A model generated the notes under the pieces. The model saw nothing but the letters and a program-made list of their open reading frames with translations. It searched no databases and was not told the DNA's origin. 64,000 nucleotides of DNA from Megamerina dolium (Eukaryota; Arthropoda; Insecta; Diptera; Megamerinidae): NCBI GenBank assembly GCA_963854835.1, contig OY978526.1, forward strand, positions 35,378,501 to 35,442,500, given 5' to 3'. Shown here one piece after another: positions 35,226 through 47,999 of the stretch. The stretch's first letter is position 1. Each line of letters opens with the position of its first letter. Both the position numbers and the translations under genes were made by a program.

Positions 35226-38200
35226 AAAATGGGTTTTCCCCAATTTTGGCGTTCGGCAGTTAGATTTACTCCTCTACACACTTGGAATAATAGTCTTGCG
35301 TTCATTACTCATCTTGAGTAAATACGGCTGTACTCAATTCCTTGACTATTCGATTAACTATTCTGACAGTTTTGTCAAAATTTTAAATCCTAACGGATTA
35401 ACGGAATGCGCAGAAGCACATTTTCTCAGATAAAGAATGCCTCCGATCCACTTTAGGAACTAGTGTTAGACTATTGTCTGTTTAATGCCTGTTCTTTGGG
35501 GAATTTAAATTGAAAAATCCTAGAGTCAGAGAGTGATAGAGAGAGGGAGTATGAGAGAATATAGTAGGTATGGCTAATTAATAAATTGTGATTCCATTTA
35601 GCTCCAACAAATATTATCTAATTACACATAAAGCCAAACAAAATGCTCTCTGTTCAAAATAGCCCGAAGCCGTTCATTGGTCAGACGTATAGCGTCAGTA
35701 GACTGAAAAATTAAAAATCTCATTCTATGTGGTTAAAATGAAATCAATCAGTATTAATCAGTCAATGCTATGGTCGCTTAATGTGTCCATCCATCTATCC
35801 ATTCATCCTTTAAAGAACTCAACGCTCTACGTAGCACTGCTAAAGGGCTGAATTCATATTCAGAGTTTACTAGATGTACGCGTGCATACGTTGATGGTCA
35901 TTTAACCAATTCCAATAATTATTTTAATGAGTTCAACGAAAGATTTAAATACTGCAGTGATACATGACCGTAGGCAAAAAGAAAAACAAAAAAAAAAAAA
36001 CACAAATTTTAACATAATATGACAGGTAATATATGGGTATGGTTGAAGAGCATCAGTGTGATAAATGAAAGAGCAATCATAGAAAATTGCCCACTTGAAC
36101 GATCGATATTCAACAAATTTGTGCTGATGTCTACGTTGTGAAAAGGAAGGTACTACTTAGTATACGGTATACTTGTATTTACCTAATTGATACAAATTAA
36201 AGCAGCTAAACTAATTTGCCAACCGTTAACTGCTTGGTTAGCCGATTAAGTCGATAAATTATATGTAATAATTGTGGCCACGTTTCGGTGCACTTTCAAG
36301 TCAAATATTTCACTACTCACAAGCATATGAGCAAGTTTAACATAACTTCAAATTAAGAACTTTTACGAATGTCAGCCAATAAAACTCTTTGCACACAAAT
36401 TACAAATCATTTATGCTAACGTCAATGTTTTCACAGCAAAGAAGTTCACCAAAAAAAAGTATTGCACAAGTACGCTTACAAATAAGAAAATAAAGTGTGA
36501 AAAACATCAAGTTGATAATAAACCTCGCAGAGGAGAGCACATTGTCATTAATCATTCAATCAATCATTGAAATCAGCGTATTTTTCTTATTCTTTTTTTA
36601 TGATTATTTTGAATTAAGTACATATCATTGCGAATCTGCTGCCACATTTCGCTGTTCTTGTTTATCCTGCTTTTGTGGTTGTACGTATTGGATTATTTTT
36701 CACTTTATAATGCGAGAAAAATGTTCTCAATTGGCGGCTCAAAAAATGTTTGGCCCATTCTCTTGCTCGACAAGAGGAGAGCTTATGATGTGCAAATATA
36801 CATATATGCATACCTAATATACATACATATTCATTCTATGGAAAGTACTTTTTTCGTTTATTTCCAATAGTCACATAGCCATTCACACCCAATTCTCTTG
36901 GGGAAAGAACTTTTCCAATTATTTGTGGTATGTGTAATATTGGTTCTTAATGCTGTTGATTCATTCGCTCACTTGATGAAGGAGAGCCACTTTACACTCA
37001 ATCACACTTGTCAACATATCACATTTTAAATGAAAATGCGAGTATGTAAAAGTAGGGGAAGTTGAGGAATATTTTGCAGAAAGACAAAACTTTTTTTAAA
37101 TGTCCTGACAATTGGTTTTGTTTAAATTTTAAAGATGTATATGAGTGATAGTCAGTGTAAATGGCGGCCACTTGTATTATTGTCGACGAAATTTTGCAAT
37201 TTTGTTTTTTCGTTTATTTTCTCTTCCATCGTGTATGATAAGGTCTTCTATTCGATTACAGCTATGAGTGTTGTTTGAATGATGATTGCTGAGGTTATTT
37301 GTAGTCTTGAAGGTGCTCTTCGTTCAACTTGTAGGTCTTGTATGGCAGCACCCTTAAAGAGAAAGTAAACTTAAGAAAATCACTGGCGTGGTAAAATACC
37401 CTCCTCCCTCATAGAATATTTCTGGGCAGCTGTGGAGTTAATTGTTGATTTTCAGATGTTTGCAAGGTCATTTTGAATGGGCTGGTCATATATTTTAACC
37501 TTTTTGGGGCAGTTAGACCCCTCTAAAGGCGATATATTGATTAGAAAAACGACGAAAACTCAAAAATGTTCAAATTATAAATATTGTGAAAGAGTTGTAA
37601 AGTAAATTTCATACAAATTGCTTTTGGGAACCGATTTATTGATTACACCCAGTACTTAAGTTCAAATTTTGAGTCTGGTAAATTACATTAGGATTGTGAA
37701 AAATAAAACATCCCATAATTTCCAATGTTTCACTATTTCCCAACTTCTCCTACACACGAAGATAACGATAGAGGTAGATGAACCATATGCAATGCTGTGG
37801 AGAGTATGTGAGCAATGGAATGTGATTTACTAACGAGACACTTAGTATTTAACAGGATTTAATTAATTAACTATTCTCATCTGCACATCAATATTAGGCG
37901 TTTGTATGAATAGGTTGTAAACATGTAACATCAATACAGCACCAGCATTGATGGTTAAAATGGCATAATGAGAATTTCCAATTACTATATCGAAGCAATC
38001 AATATACATTTACTTATATACAATATAATAAGATTCCTTCCATTTTTGAATTTCCATACATTCCTTCTATTAGCTATCCTTTGTGTTTGTTATTTTTCCA
38101 CATCCTCTGACGTTCGTCATCAAAACTTTTGATAGGTAGCTTTAAGAAAACAAGGCGCAAAAAGACGAATACACCGAACAGTGGTGGTAGAGGAGCAAAG

Positions 38201-39535
38201 GAGCAACGTAAAAGACATATAACGTTGTATCAGAAACAACAAAAATAAGAACATACCCACACACACACACACACACACACGAACATAATATGCCACGAAA
38301 TAAATCATTAATCAAGGCCTGTGTGCAGCAAGTGAACTTCCTTTGCTGCTTGACAGTCACAACTGATTGTAAGTTTGAATTGGGATTTGGGCTCATACAT
38401 ATCGTACTTGGTTGTATATGTATGTAAAAGTATGTATGAATGTATATTGGGGCCACCCCATATGCCTGATACCACAAACTCGTCTTGTTTAATGCGGTGC
38501 GGATCGCTGAAAACATTCAACGTCACGTCAGTCAGTCACTTGGCCAAATTTAATGCTAAAGCAGTCGTTAATATTGTATTATGTTTTATATGCTTTCTCA
38601 CTCAGATACACACTCATTACAATATTTATTTTTTATAGGATAGCAAGGAATGTGATTCGGAGTAGATATGCATATGTATGCACATACATACTTGTATGTT
38701 TACTTTTAACTTTGTTGTTGTTCTGTTGTTCTGTTGTAAATTTATTACAATTTAAACGATTCATTCTTGAGTATATGTTTATGCAGAATACTATATAGGT
38801 AAAATGAAATGAATTCAAGAAGAATATCATTATTTCAAACAGTTCATTGGTTGTTCGGTTACATTTCGAAGCTTAATGCGTTTTCGATAAGCGTCAAATC
38901 ACATAGAAAAAAGTCAATCAATTTAAAATCGATTAATTATACTACATACAAACATGTTCATACTTGCGTACATGCTTAAACAAACGACAACGCTAGTTTG
39001 ATCACATTTATTATATTAAGTCGTTTTTAATTGTTTCACAATTAGCGTAATGATGCATTTTGAATCGGTGGCATACTGTCAATAAAATTCTTTTGGGCAA
39101 AGTTTTCTTACATACATCATTACATGATGGTTTATTATTGAACTTGGAAAACTACTTAGGTACATGCTTTTTGTACATGTACATGTCTTTTTCAAATGAT
39201 TTCATTGGATTAAGTAAATCAGTCGAAAATCGACTCGACTACAGTAGTATATTCACCAATTTTGTTTGACATTGATTTAATTTTCAATTTTCACAGAAAG
39301 TGACTTAGATTTGGGAAAATAAAACATTAAAAGAGCCTCTTCCAGAACGGTGTTGTATATCTCTGTCTGATTTTAATTCACAAACACTTTTTCCGAATGA
39401 CTAAAATTTGTTATTTGTTATTTCGAGAGTAAAACTGTAGCATTGAAATTTTCTAAAATTTTATTTACTTTTTGCAGAATTAATTCATCTATGCCATGTA
39501 TTTTATTTTCATTTCATTTTAAGATCTGTTTCTAA
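35226..39535. other. Element-free block upstream of Dfd
   Basis: 4.3 kb without recognised elements or genes. Includes an (AC)n tract near 38261-38280 and homeodomain-type TTAATTAATTAA at about 37860. Frames here are short and unlike any known protein. Presumed intergenic, possibly regulatory. Confidence 0.5.
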
Positions 39536-39539
39536 ACAC

Positions 39540-40030
39540 TTTTTTTTTCAATTATCTCCAAAGGTAAAAGTATAATGGTGTTAACGCACAATATTTTGTT
39601 GGCTTTATTTCTTGAAATTGATTGTCCACTAAAATTTGTTTATAAAAATAAAATATTTGTGCTGGTTGTATGGCATTTAGCACTGTCTTTTTGAAAATAA
39701 ATATCAGTAGTACCCAATTTTATGCGTTTAAGTTAATTTATAATGCGATTATAACATTTCTATTAGCAGTAACTGCCTCAACATCATCATTTATAAACAA
39801 GTACGGACCAATGAAATCTCAGCTCTAAACACCACACCAAAAGGCTATTTTTGACGATGTAATGGCTTTCTGGAATTATTCGAAAATTTTTTTTTGGATC
39901 AAATATGACAATATGCTGTGTATTCTCTGAAAATGCGCTTCATGATTAAGGATGAATTTCTTTTAAAAAACACTCTCAACTGTATTTTGTTCTAAAGTCC
40001 AACGAACAAATTGATCAGCTTTGTTCAATT
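39540..40030 (-). pseudogene. IS630/Tc1-type transposase remnant
   Basis: Minus-strand text with many stops: NHEAHFQRIHSIL near 39930, ITSSKIAFWCGV near 39850 and FIGPYLFINDD near 39800, corresponding to the DEAHFWLN, VTVWCG and IGPYFFxDE blocks seen intact at 20274-20715. A very old copy of the same transposase family. Confidence 0.55.
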
Positions 40031-40034
40031 CTTG

Positions 40035-42110
40035 ACTTAAATAGATCTAACAAGGATGTAAATGTAAATCCATATAAAAAATTACCAAAGTGTAGTCGAA
40101 ATAATGTCAAATTTTTGTTAACCGTGTGCTATTAACATTATAGCTTCATTGACCACACGATGTTCGAAAGCGAGAGCGCAGCAGATGTCAAAATAATTTC
40201 TGTGTTATGTGTTTGCACCTCTCTGTTTGCAATGACGCGAGACTCGCGACGAGAGTCGAGTTCAATTTCGAAATTATAAAAAAATTTTCTATTCAAATTT
40301 CAAATACGAGTATAAGTAACGTGTGTTTGAAATTGAAAATTAAAATTCAAAACTGTTTAAAAACATATTATACTTCCAAACATATTATTACAAAATCTTC
40401 AAATTATTATTATAATTAGTGGCGATATTGTAAATGACCATGTGAGTGTTCTTGACTTTGAATTCAAATTTGAAATTGAGTCTCGACTCGCATCACGCGT
40501 TATTTTATATAGAGCTTTACTGTAGAAATATTTTCTCTAGTACGCACATTTCGGGACGTTCAGTTTCTTCAAATTTGTCCATTAAATTTTCGTTTGGGCG
40601 TTCATTTCCATAAGAAGTTCGCGCTATAAATGTGTATTATTGAAGAGTTCTTCCATCTGTGGTTAAAATTGTTCAACTAGATGGTGTAGTAGCCATAATA
40701 AATGACTATTCGAAAAAAAGGCTGGTTCATATTAAATTCGAAAATAAAATCCTACAGTATCTCTTGGAAACCTTGTGTTTATTGAATAAAAATATTACAG
40801 AGGCAATTCTTAGAGCTTAGCTTATACTTCATAACTATCATATTAGTGGCATTTATAATGCTTAATTTGATGTGAATTTTTTTATATAGGAATATCTCAA
40901 CATTTTTGACATTACCAAAATATATCAATATCGATATAATATATTTGATGTGAGGTATATAGCAGTCATCTATATGTACGAGGTAATTCTAATAAATGTT
41001 ATTATATATGCACATACAGTTGTTGGAATATTTAAAAAATGTGATATTTACAACCAACAAGAATGGTTTAATTTAAAATATACATATATATTTGCATTTA
41101 AAATGTTTTTGGTAAAATAACAAAATGTTTATATCGATTTCCTATTTTGTGGCATTGAATGAATGTTGCATGTCATCATCATCATCAACAATAGCTGCCA
41201 AAAGAATAGGAAAAATAACACACAAAAAAAAAAAACAGTATCAAAATTATAATCATAATAAACACACCGAAAGCAGCAACAACAAAAACCAACACCAACA
41301 CATTTTGCTAAGTGTTGCTGTTTTTGTTGTTATTTTCATTACTCTTGGTGCTGCTCTTGTTGCTGCTGCTGCTGCTGCTGCTACTATTCACAATTAAAAG
41401 TGCAAGTCAGTACGATGTCAGCCAGTAGCTTTCAAACAGTAGCCAAAAAATCAATTTCAATACAAATAAATACGTGTAGTATGTACATACGATACAATGT
41501 ACTGATATAATGGTGGAGGCCACTCCAAACAACGTACGAGTTGTACCTACATGGGTACATGCATCTTCGCCCAAATATTTTACAATATGCTAACGCGTCT
41601 ACCATAATGAATTTTCACTGAGCCATCGATCGAACAGACGATCGATTATCAATTTATTATACGCCAATGATGAGATTGTCAGAAGGTTTTCATATCTACA
41701 ACAGACATGATAAACCAGAACTCACCCTACGAAAAGCATCAACAATGGATGATGACAATGCTGATGGGAAACAATGGGAATGGGCGGAGCTTCAATAAAG
41801 CATTGAGTTATTTACCATACATGCGCCATAGAAATACATGAGCGGCAACATTATACAGTATGATTTATTTTTAAAGGGGTTTGATTATAAACAATTTTAA
41901 TTTTTTTTTTATTTAGCGGTTTAACTACCTTAAGATATTATGTTTCAGAAAGAGGAAACTTTGGTCTTTCATCGGCATTAAGCAAATCAGGCCTCTTCAT
42001 ATATTGTGCAAAATTTAACAAGAAGAGAAGCCAAATTTCTTTTTGCTCTAATATTTTTTATGATCAATTTTTTTTATAGTAGTTGAATTTGAGAATTGTA
42101 AAAAATAAAT
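40035..42110. other. Unassigned AT-rich DNA
   Basis: No element recognised. A (CTG)n run at about 41358-41385 gives an alanine/leucine run in a short chance frame. Confidence 0.5.
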
Positions 42111-42114
42111 AAAT

Positions 42115-42353
42115 AAATATGTGGCACTTATAAGCCCGGAAAGGCTCTCTTTCATTACTGTTGTGGGTGTTAAATTTGGGACAATATTAGGAGGGGCCTA
42201 CTTGTTTTATAGAATTGCCAATTGCTTGCCGGCAGATGGGTACCGTTTGAAAAAAAACTTATCGATGTGCAATTTTTTATGCTTCAGCCGGGGATTGAAT
42301 CCACGACCTACAGATCAGAAGGCCAACGCACTAACCACTGAGCTACGGAACCA
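42115..42353 (-). mobile_element. tRNA-derived SINE, short-tail type, copy G
   Basis: On +: AAATATGTGGCACTTATAAG at the 3' side, then the body with an internal deletion near 42210, and a head with GGGGATTGAATCC (B box complement) and CCACTGAGCTACGG (A box complement, ending near 42350). Close relative of copy E. Confidence 0.87.
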
Positions 42354-42539
42354 CTGGGTATTATAGTTTTCATTATTTAAATAGTAAATAACTAACAAAG
42401 CACATACTTTGATATTTTAATTTGCTTAGATGGAAAAACTAGCTGGATTTCAATTTCTGAACTATTTTCTAATTACCTTCATAAGGGTTTTGTAAAGATT
42501 TTAGCGTATCGCAATATTTAAAGATTTTCTTTATGGAAG

Positions 42540-42680
42540 TTTAGGGACATAGATAAGGACCATATTTGGCTTTAAGAGGTGCAATGGAAGAAAAAAATTT
42601 GGTGATAACACCAAGATCTTGCGACTTAACATATCTGAATTATTTGTTATATGGGGCCATCTGAAGTCTTCAGTTTTCTA
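42540..42680 (+). pseudogene. IS630/Tc1-type transposase scrap
   Basis: TPRSCDLTYLNYLLYGAI is read near 42609-42662, corresponding to the WPPRSCDLTPLDFFLWG block of the transposase at 20274-20715. Only this motif is convincing. Very old remnant. Confidence 0.5.
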
Positions 42681-43249
42681 CTGTAATCTAGGTTATTTTA
42701 TGATTTCAATAAGTTATACAAGAGATAGCACAAGAAATACTGGAATATTATCGACCCAAAAAACCAATATATTAAAGTAATCTACATATTTTATGCGCAC
42801 CTATGTTTTGTATTTACCTCTACTGGCTCAAATTCTACAATAGAATAATACGAGAGACGCTACTGCTCAAATTGTAATAGATTATGTGGCCAACCCCGCA
42901 TTATGGCAAAGCAATAACAACATTAACAGAGGACTGCCTGTCGACGTCATGGCTTATTGAGTTGTCTCTTTCTAACAACCATATTTGCGTTCTTCCAGCT
43001 GATGTGGTAAAAATGGCGTGCAATTTTGAAATGATGTTATGGCTTCTCAAACCTAAAGAGCATTGAATGCGTGTGGGCTGGTCTTTCTGCTGGGGTTTCG
43101 CAGTGTATTAACAAGCTATATATACGTGTGTGTGTGATTGTTGCCCATATAACCAGTTTGCGACGACTATCAACAAAATAGCTGAGAAGAGACTGAGCAA
43201 AGTACAAACATGAACAGTCAAACAAACCAACAAGAAAGAGAACAAATAC

Positions 43250-44230
43250 AATGAATGGCGATCGACGGTAAGCAAGTTGTCAGGCAGGCAGGCAGTAAAT
43301 GCGTAAGCAGTGACAGACAGACAGTATTTATGTTTGTGTGTGCTTGTTTATGTAGAAAAACAACAATAATAGTAAATCCAGCCAGAAGTAGTCATTGCAG
43401 ACAATACGAACAGGTTCGTTCGGTTTTAATTCTCTGCTGCTTGCACACAACAAAAGAACGACTCATTTCGATCGGACCGGACGGTACGTTACTGATTATT
43501 ACCGCGTTAATGTGTTTTTTTTTCATCTTTATCAAGAATGATTGAAAATTATTACTTCAATGGAAGCATACGTAAATAGCAACGTGAAAAGTCAAGCGAG
43601 AGTGTTAAAAGTTGGGGGACAAACGATTCAATTCGAGTCGCCGTTTTTCGTCTTTGAATTTAAAATTATGTGCAGTAAGCTATATACTCGCGATCGCATT
43701 GTCTTGAACATCAAAGATATAAATAAATAAATAATATGAAAAAGAAAAAAAATCGAAGAATGTGCATGAAAATAAAAATTGTATAGAAAAGAAAGCAGCT
43801 TAATGAAAAGCTTGTATTGTGTTGCAAGAGTACAAATACGTTTATTAGTGATGTTGTTGTTGTTATGACCATAAAGAGGTCTGAAGGTTAGCGATACATG
43901 CTACCAAATTGCTTACAAATATATACCTCCTACTGTGTCACTCAGTTTAAGTCTTCGCTCAAATTTGTTTTGAAGAATACAACAAAATATATAAAATTAA
44001 ATTATAATCAAGGTCATAATTAAATAAATAAAAATAATGAAAAAAAAACAACAACGATAAAAATTATTAATAATAATAGTAGACGTGTTAACCTTATATG
44101 AAAAAAATACTTGTGTTTGCTGAAAAGAAATAGGAAGAAGAAAAATAGAAGAAACAGAAAACATTTAGGAACTAGCAAAAAAAAGAAAAAATATTGAAAA
44201 GTGTTTTGAAGAGTAGTCATCGTCATCATT
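43250..44230 (+). promoter_or_regulatory. Dfd: Dfd promoter and 5' UTR region
   Basis: Element-free sequence immediately upstream of the Dfd start codon. The start-proximal part (43735-44230) is A-rich with repeated AAAAAGAAAAA tracts and many stops, typical of a fly 5' UTR. A GC-richer patch with an Inr-like TCATTT (43463-43468) and GATCGGACCGGACGGTACGT follows; it may include the transcription start, but no TATA box is seen and the downstream-promoter-element position does not match, so the exact start is not assigned. Confidence 0.45.
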
Positions 44231-44948
44231 ATGAGCTCATTTCTAATGGGTTACCCACACGCTCCACATCACGTACAAAGCCAAATGGGCATGGGCAACG
44301 GCATAGATCCTAAATTTCCACCCGTCGCTGATGATTACCATCATTACAATGGCCACTACTCCATGTCAGCATCGGCCGGTCACATGGGTAGCGGCAATGG
44401 TGGTGGCATTGGTGGCGGAATGCCATCGATGCCGCACGCAACCCACCCTGCAGATATGGTTAGTGATTATATGGCTGCAGCTCATCATCATTCTACCGCT
44501 CATCTGCCGCATTCACATCATCACACCAACAGTGCACTCTCAGGTCATCATCAAAATTCCAGCTACCCAACCAACTATCCTGCTACGCCAACGCATCACC
44601 ATCATCATCCGCAGAGTCTTGGCTACTATAGTCATCATGCGGCGGCGGCAGCAGCTGCAGCCGCTGCAACAGTGCATCATCCGCCAGAGTACATACCTGC
44701 GGGGGTTGTACATTCGGATGCAATGACAAATGGCGGATATGCACCGACGGTGAATACTCCCAATAATAACAATGGTACTTCAGCTACAAATGTAAATGGT
44801 TATTATGGCGGCTACTACGGTACAAATGGCAGTGTAGGCAGCACTCATTCCCAAGGACATTCTCCCCACTCTCAAATGATGGATTTGCCTTTGCAATGTT
44901 CCTCCATAGAGCCGCCGACTAATACTGCACTCGGATTGCAGGAATTAG
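44231..44948 (+). CDS. Dfd: Deformed (Dfd) homeotic protein, coding exon 1
   Basis: Dfd is a Hox transcription factor of the Antennapedia complex that specifies mandibular and maxillary head segments. Exon 1 encodes 239 codons plus one base. The start MSSFLMGYPHAPHHVQS is the conserved Dfd N-terminus, followed by DPKFPPVADDYHHYNGHYSM, a Gly-rich stretch, HPADMVSDYM, His-rich runs, SLGYYSHH, a run of ten Ala, PPEYIPAGVVHSD, and the conserved GSVGSTHSQGHSPHSQMMDL and NTALGLQEL blocks near the end. The donor GTAATG follows at 44949; the open frame continues only 12 codons into the intron before a stop. Compared with my recollection of Drosophila Dfd, the Ala run is extra. No homeobox is in this exon, as expected. 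Confidence 0.96.
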
Positions 44949-44990
44949 GTAATGCATTGAACGGAGGGAGTCCGCAAAAATGTTGAACCA

Positions 44991-45071
44991 TAGAAGAATA
45001 CTAGGTTCTAATATTGTACTTGCTAATGTTATATAGAAGAATACTAGGTTCTAATATTGTACTTGCTAATG
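44991..45071. repeat. Perfect 38 bp tandem duplication (period 43)
   Basis: The 38 bp unit beginning TAGAAGAATACTAGGTTCTA occurs at 44991-45028 and identically at 45034-45071, 43-123 bp inside Dfd intron 1. Perfect identity implies a recent event or an assembly artefact. Confidence 0.95.
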
Positions 45072-45467
45072 CGTTTTTGAATGAATTTCCACAAAACATT
45101 CACGATAATGTAGCGTTGCCACTTGCAATTTTCTGGTCAACGATGCGTTACGACGCCTCCGCTTAATAATGTTGTCGTAGCCGTATTCGCTTATTGGCTT
45201 GTGGTTGTAGCAACATCTGTTCACTGGCTGCTTTGATCTAAAAAAATCTCTAAAGTTCGCATTTGATTTGTAAATATTGTTGATTACGCTCATTTTGGCT
45301 AAATAATTAGGCATAAATAATACACATTAAAAAGTTATTAGTTTCTTCGTAGGGGTTTTTTCGGTGTTAAAAGTTTGCTAATAAACTCAAGATGATGATA
45401 AAGTCAGTAGAGTGATTCTAAACGAACAATTTCAACAAAAATAGTTGTGAGAAATTGCATTGTTGCA

Positions 45468-46144
45468 CAGGGTGGGACATTTTAAGTTTGGAATATGAAT
45501 CGTCAAAAAAAAAAAAATAAATAACTAATGAATATTTTTTCAAAGTCATTAGTTTATTAGAAAGATTGGACTTTTCCATTTAAGAATGAAACACAATATT
45601 ATTAAAAGTACTGCCATGGCTGGCTTTACAGTAACCCATTCGATCAATCTAATTTTTCGATTGTTTGAGCTTAAATCTCATGAATGACAATTTCGATTTC
45701 GTATTTCAGGGCCTCAGTCAAATCAGAGCTCCATGGTGACCAATTGACATAAGCATTTCTGGTGATTAGTCGATTTTTAAACATAGCCCCGCCCTGTCGA
45801 AGCCAAATTATCCATATCATCTTTTTGAATTTTTAAAAAACAAGCAGTTCCGCGAACCAAAAAACACACCAAGTAGTCACTCGTTGTGGATGCATTGGCT
45901 TCTCAACAACCACGTTCGGATTCTCTGATAACTAAATGCGATAATTTTTCTTATTGTAATAACCATAGATTGAAGCCGAAACAACCGAAAATGTACTGGA
46001 AAATTTGGATGATCGGATGGGGCATTATAAAGCCAACCAGCCAGGAAAAGTCCAATCTTTCTAATAAACTTATGACTTTGAAAAATATTCATTAGCTTTT
46101 TTTTATAGCCGATTTTAATTCCAAACTTTAAATGGCCCACCCTG
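45468..46144 (+). mobile_element. DNA transposon with ~27 bp inverted repeats
   Basis: Left end CAGGGTGGGACATTTTAAGT then TTGGAAT; the right end is its near-perfect inverse (GGGCCATTTAAAGTTTGGAAT read inward). Inside are stop-ridden frames; near 45980-46040 the + strand gives a MYWKIWMIGWGI / ENLDDRMGHYKAS-type stretch recalling the C-terminal end of IS630/Tc1-type transposases. About 677 bp, so deleted or non-autonomous. No target duplication was confirmed. Confidence 0.7.
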
Positions 46145-46149
46145 TAGCA

Positions 46150-47265
46150 GTAAACTATGAGCAAAAATTCAAAATTGGAGAGAAGTTAATCTCTTACAAA
46201 TTTGTGCGCTGGTGCTGAACATGAATCCGTTCTCAGATAATCAAATAATTTATTTGACTTTAAATTTAAATTTATTTGAATTAATTAGAACCGATATTGC
46301 TCTTTAAAATTAGTTATAAAAGTCTGAGAGACCGGAGAAATAGATAAGTCTTTCGTGCTTGGAAAATAGTCATGTTAATCAGAACCTATGCTGGACTGCT
46401 ACAGAAGACAGTTCTCAGATAATCAAATAATAAGTTCTTTCAGAACTTCGAGACCCTGGCAGCCTCGTTTCAGATGGAGTTATTAAAGAGGAGCTAAACA
46501 AATATTGTAGCCCTTTCTGTCAAAGTAAGGCCAATTTTTATTCATTTAAAATGAGTTTTTAATTTTGTTTTAAAATAGTGAACTATGGCGTATTCATTAA
46601 GCTAGTAGTGCTAAAACAATTCATTAAGTTGGTAGTATTAAAATGGTAGAACTAGTGTTTCAAGATTATCTAACTGATTTGTTTAATTGTTTTGCGTTTT
46701 CAAATTTTGAAGATACGAACAAAAAATATAAACAAAGTGTACATATCGCTCCTATAATGCTATACAGAAGTACCAGAAGGTCTTACTTGCATTAATATGT
46801 CTTCACCCATTGCTTTCGGACAATATGAGGAAACCTTTAATCGCTATTCTGCTCAATTTCCTCTAAAGTGAGATATTTTCTACTAGTTCTTTTCGTGAAA
46901 CAATCAACTAGGATTTGTTTGCAACCAAATAAGATGTCTAATCCTCTAGTTGATTACTTCAGAAAGAGACAAAGCTAAAAGTAGAACAAAATATTGATTG
47001 GTGTTGTGTCGTCGAGTTTCGAGGTGCAGTTAATCAGTTTTCTGAAAGTATCTCTCAAGAACATCTTCAATAGCTGAAAATAAAGTAGCACTTTCTCATA
47101 TCTTTTCTTTGAATATGGTTCCTTTGTGGTGCGTAAGAGTTTCGTTAAGTAGTTCAGTTCCAGTTAAAAAAAAAAACGACAAGAGCGTTTTTGAAAGAGT
47201 TTTTAAATAGAATGATTTTTTGAAAAAAATACTAACGTCTTCCGCCAAGCGGAAAAGGTAAACTT
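46150..47265. other. Intronic DNA without recognised elements
   Basis: Part of Dfd intron 1. Contains a repeated TCTCAGATAATCAAATAAT motif (46235 and 46414) and a short ~30 bp period repeat ATTCATTAAGYTRGTAGT near 46592-46640. Confidence 0.5.
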
Positions 47266-47269
47266 GATG

Positions 47270-47560
47270 GCCTTACTTACTTATTTATTTGACCATCATA
47301 GCCTAATATGATTTTGTTTTATTTAATTAGACATTCCAAGCTCTGACGAGTTCTCCCAATTCTTCGACAAGTTTGGGTCCCCTCTGGCTCCGAAAGTAAT
47401 AAAGATTTAGAATATGACTTTTCACTCGAAATGTCAAAGCAAACTTCTCCCATCTGAGGTTCAGGCTTCAGCGGACTGGAATGATGAGAGACTTGTGAAG
47501 TGAAGAGTGAAGTTGACGTTAAGTTGCTCAAGGCCCCGGGAATCATTCTTTGCTAACACT
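47270..47560 (-). mobile_element. Possible decayed RTE-like LINE 3' end
   Basis: CCTTACTTACTTATTTATTT followed by GACCATCATAGCC and, further on, ATTCCAAGCTCTGACGAGTT, TTGGGTCCCCTCTGGCTCCG. These align loosely with the 3' end at 7405-7600 (tail, TGTGGCCATAACA, ATTCCAAGCGCCGTCAGGTT). Weak. Confidence 0.35.
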
Positions 47561-47999
47561 GGGTACTTCAGAATACCTACATTCAAGGTAAAATCCATTC
47601 GGCGCGACTATATTTCCCAGTCAGAATACGACACTAATTGTTCGCTGTGAAGGGCTTAGTTGAATGTATATTTAAAGTTCGTTTAACTTGCTATATATCT
47701 TTTTATATTATGGGAGAGTTCTGTGAGACTTTCTATTCTAATGGGATTTTGAGTCATCTTTCTGTAATTTCATTGGTCTGTGAGATAGTTGATTTTATTT
47801 AAATATTAAAACTGTTTAATAAAACGAAATAAATAAGCGTAATTTTCCATTACTTGAAGACTTTACCTGAGGACTTGAAGATTATTCGTAATAGCTGTTG
47901 TGTCCTCACTATTCACTGTTGGGACAAATTTTTTACTTTCTAGTGGAACATAGGGCTACAATATCGGCTGAATTCTATGAATTTTGGATAATATTTTAT

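Noticed and set aside
41125..41397. 90-codon frame with Ala run
   Set aside because: Produced by a CTG repeat; no domain and no context.
43463..43500. Dfd transcription start with Inr and downstream promoter element
   Set aside because: The Inr-like TCATTT is present, but the sequence at +28 to +33 does not fit the downstream element, so no start site was assigned.
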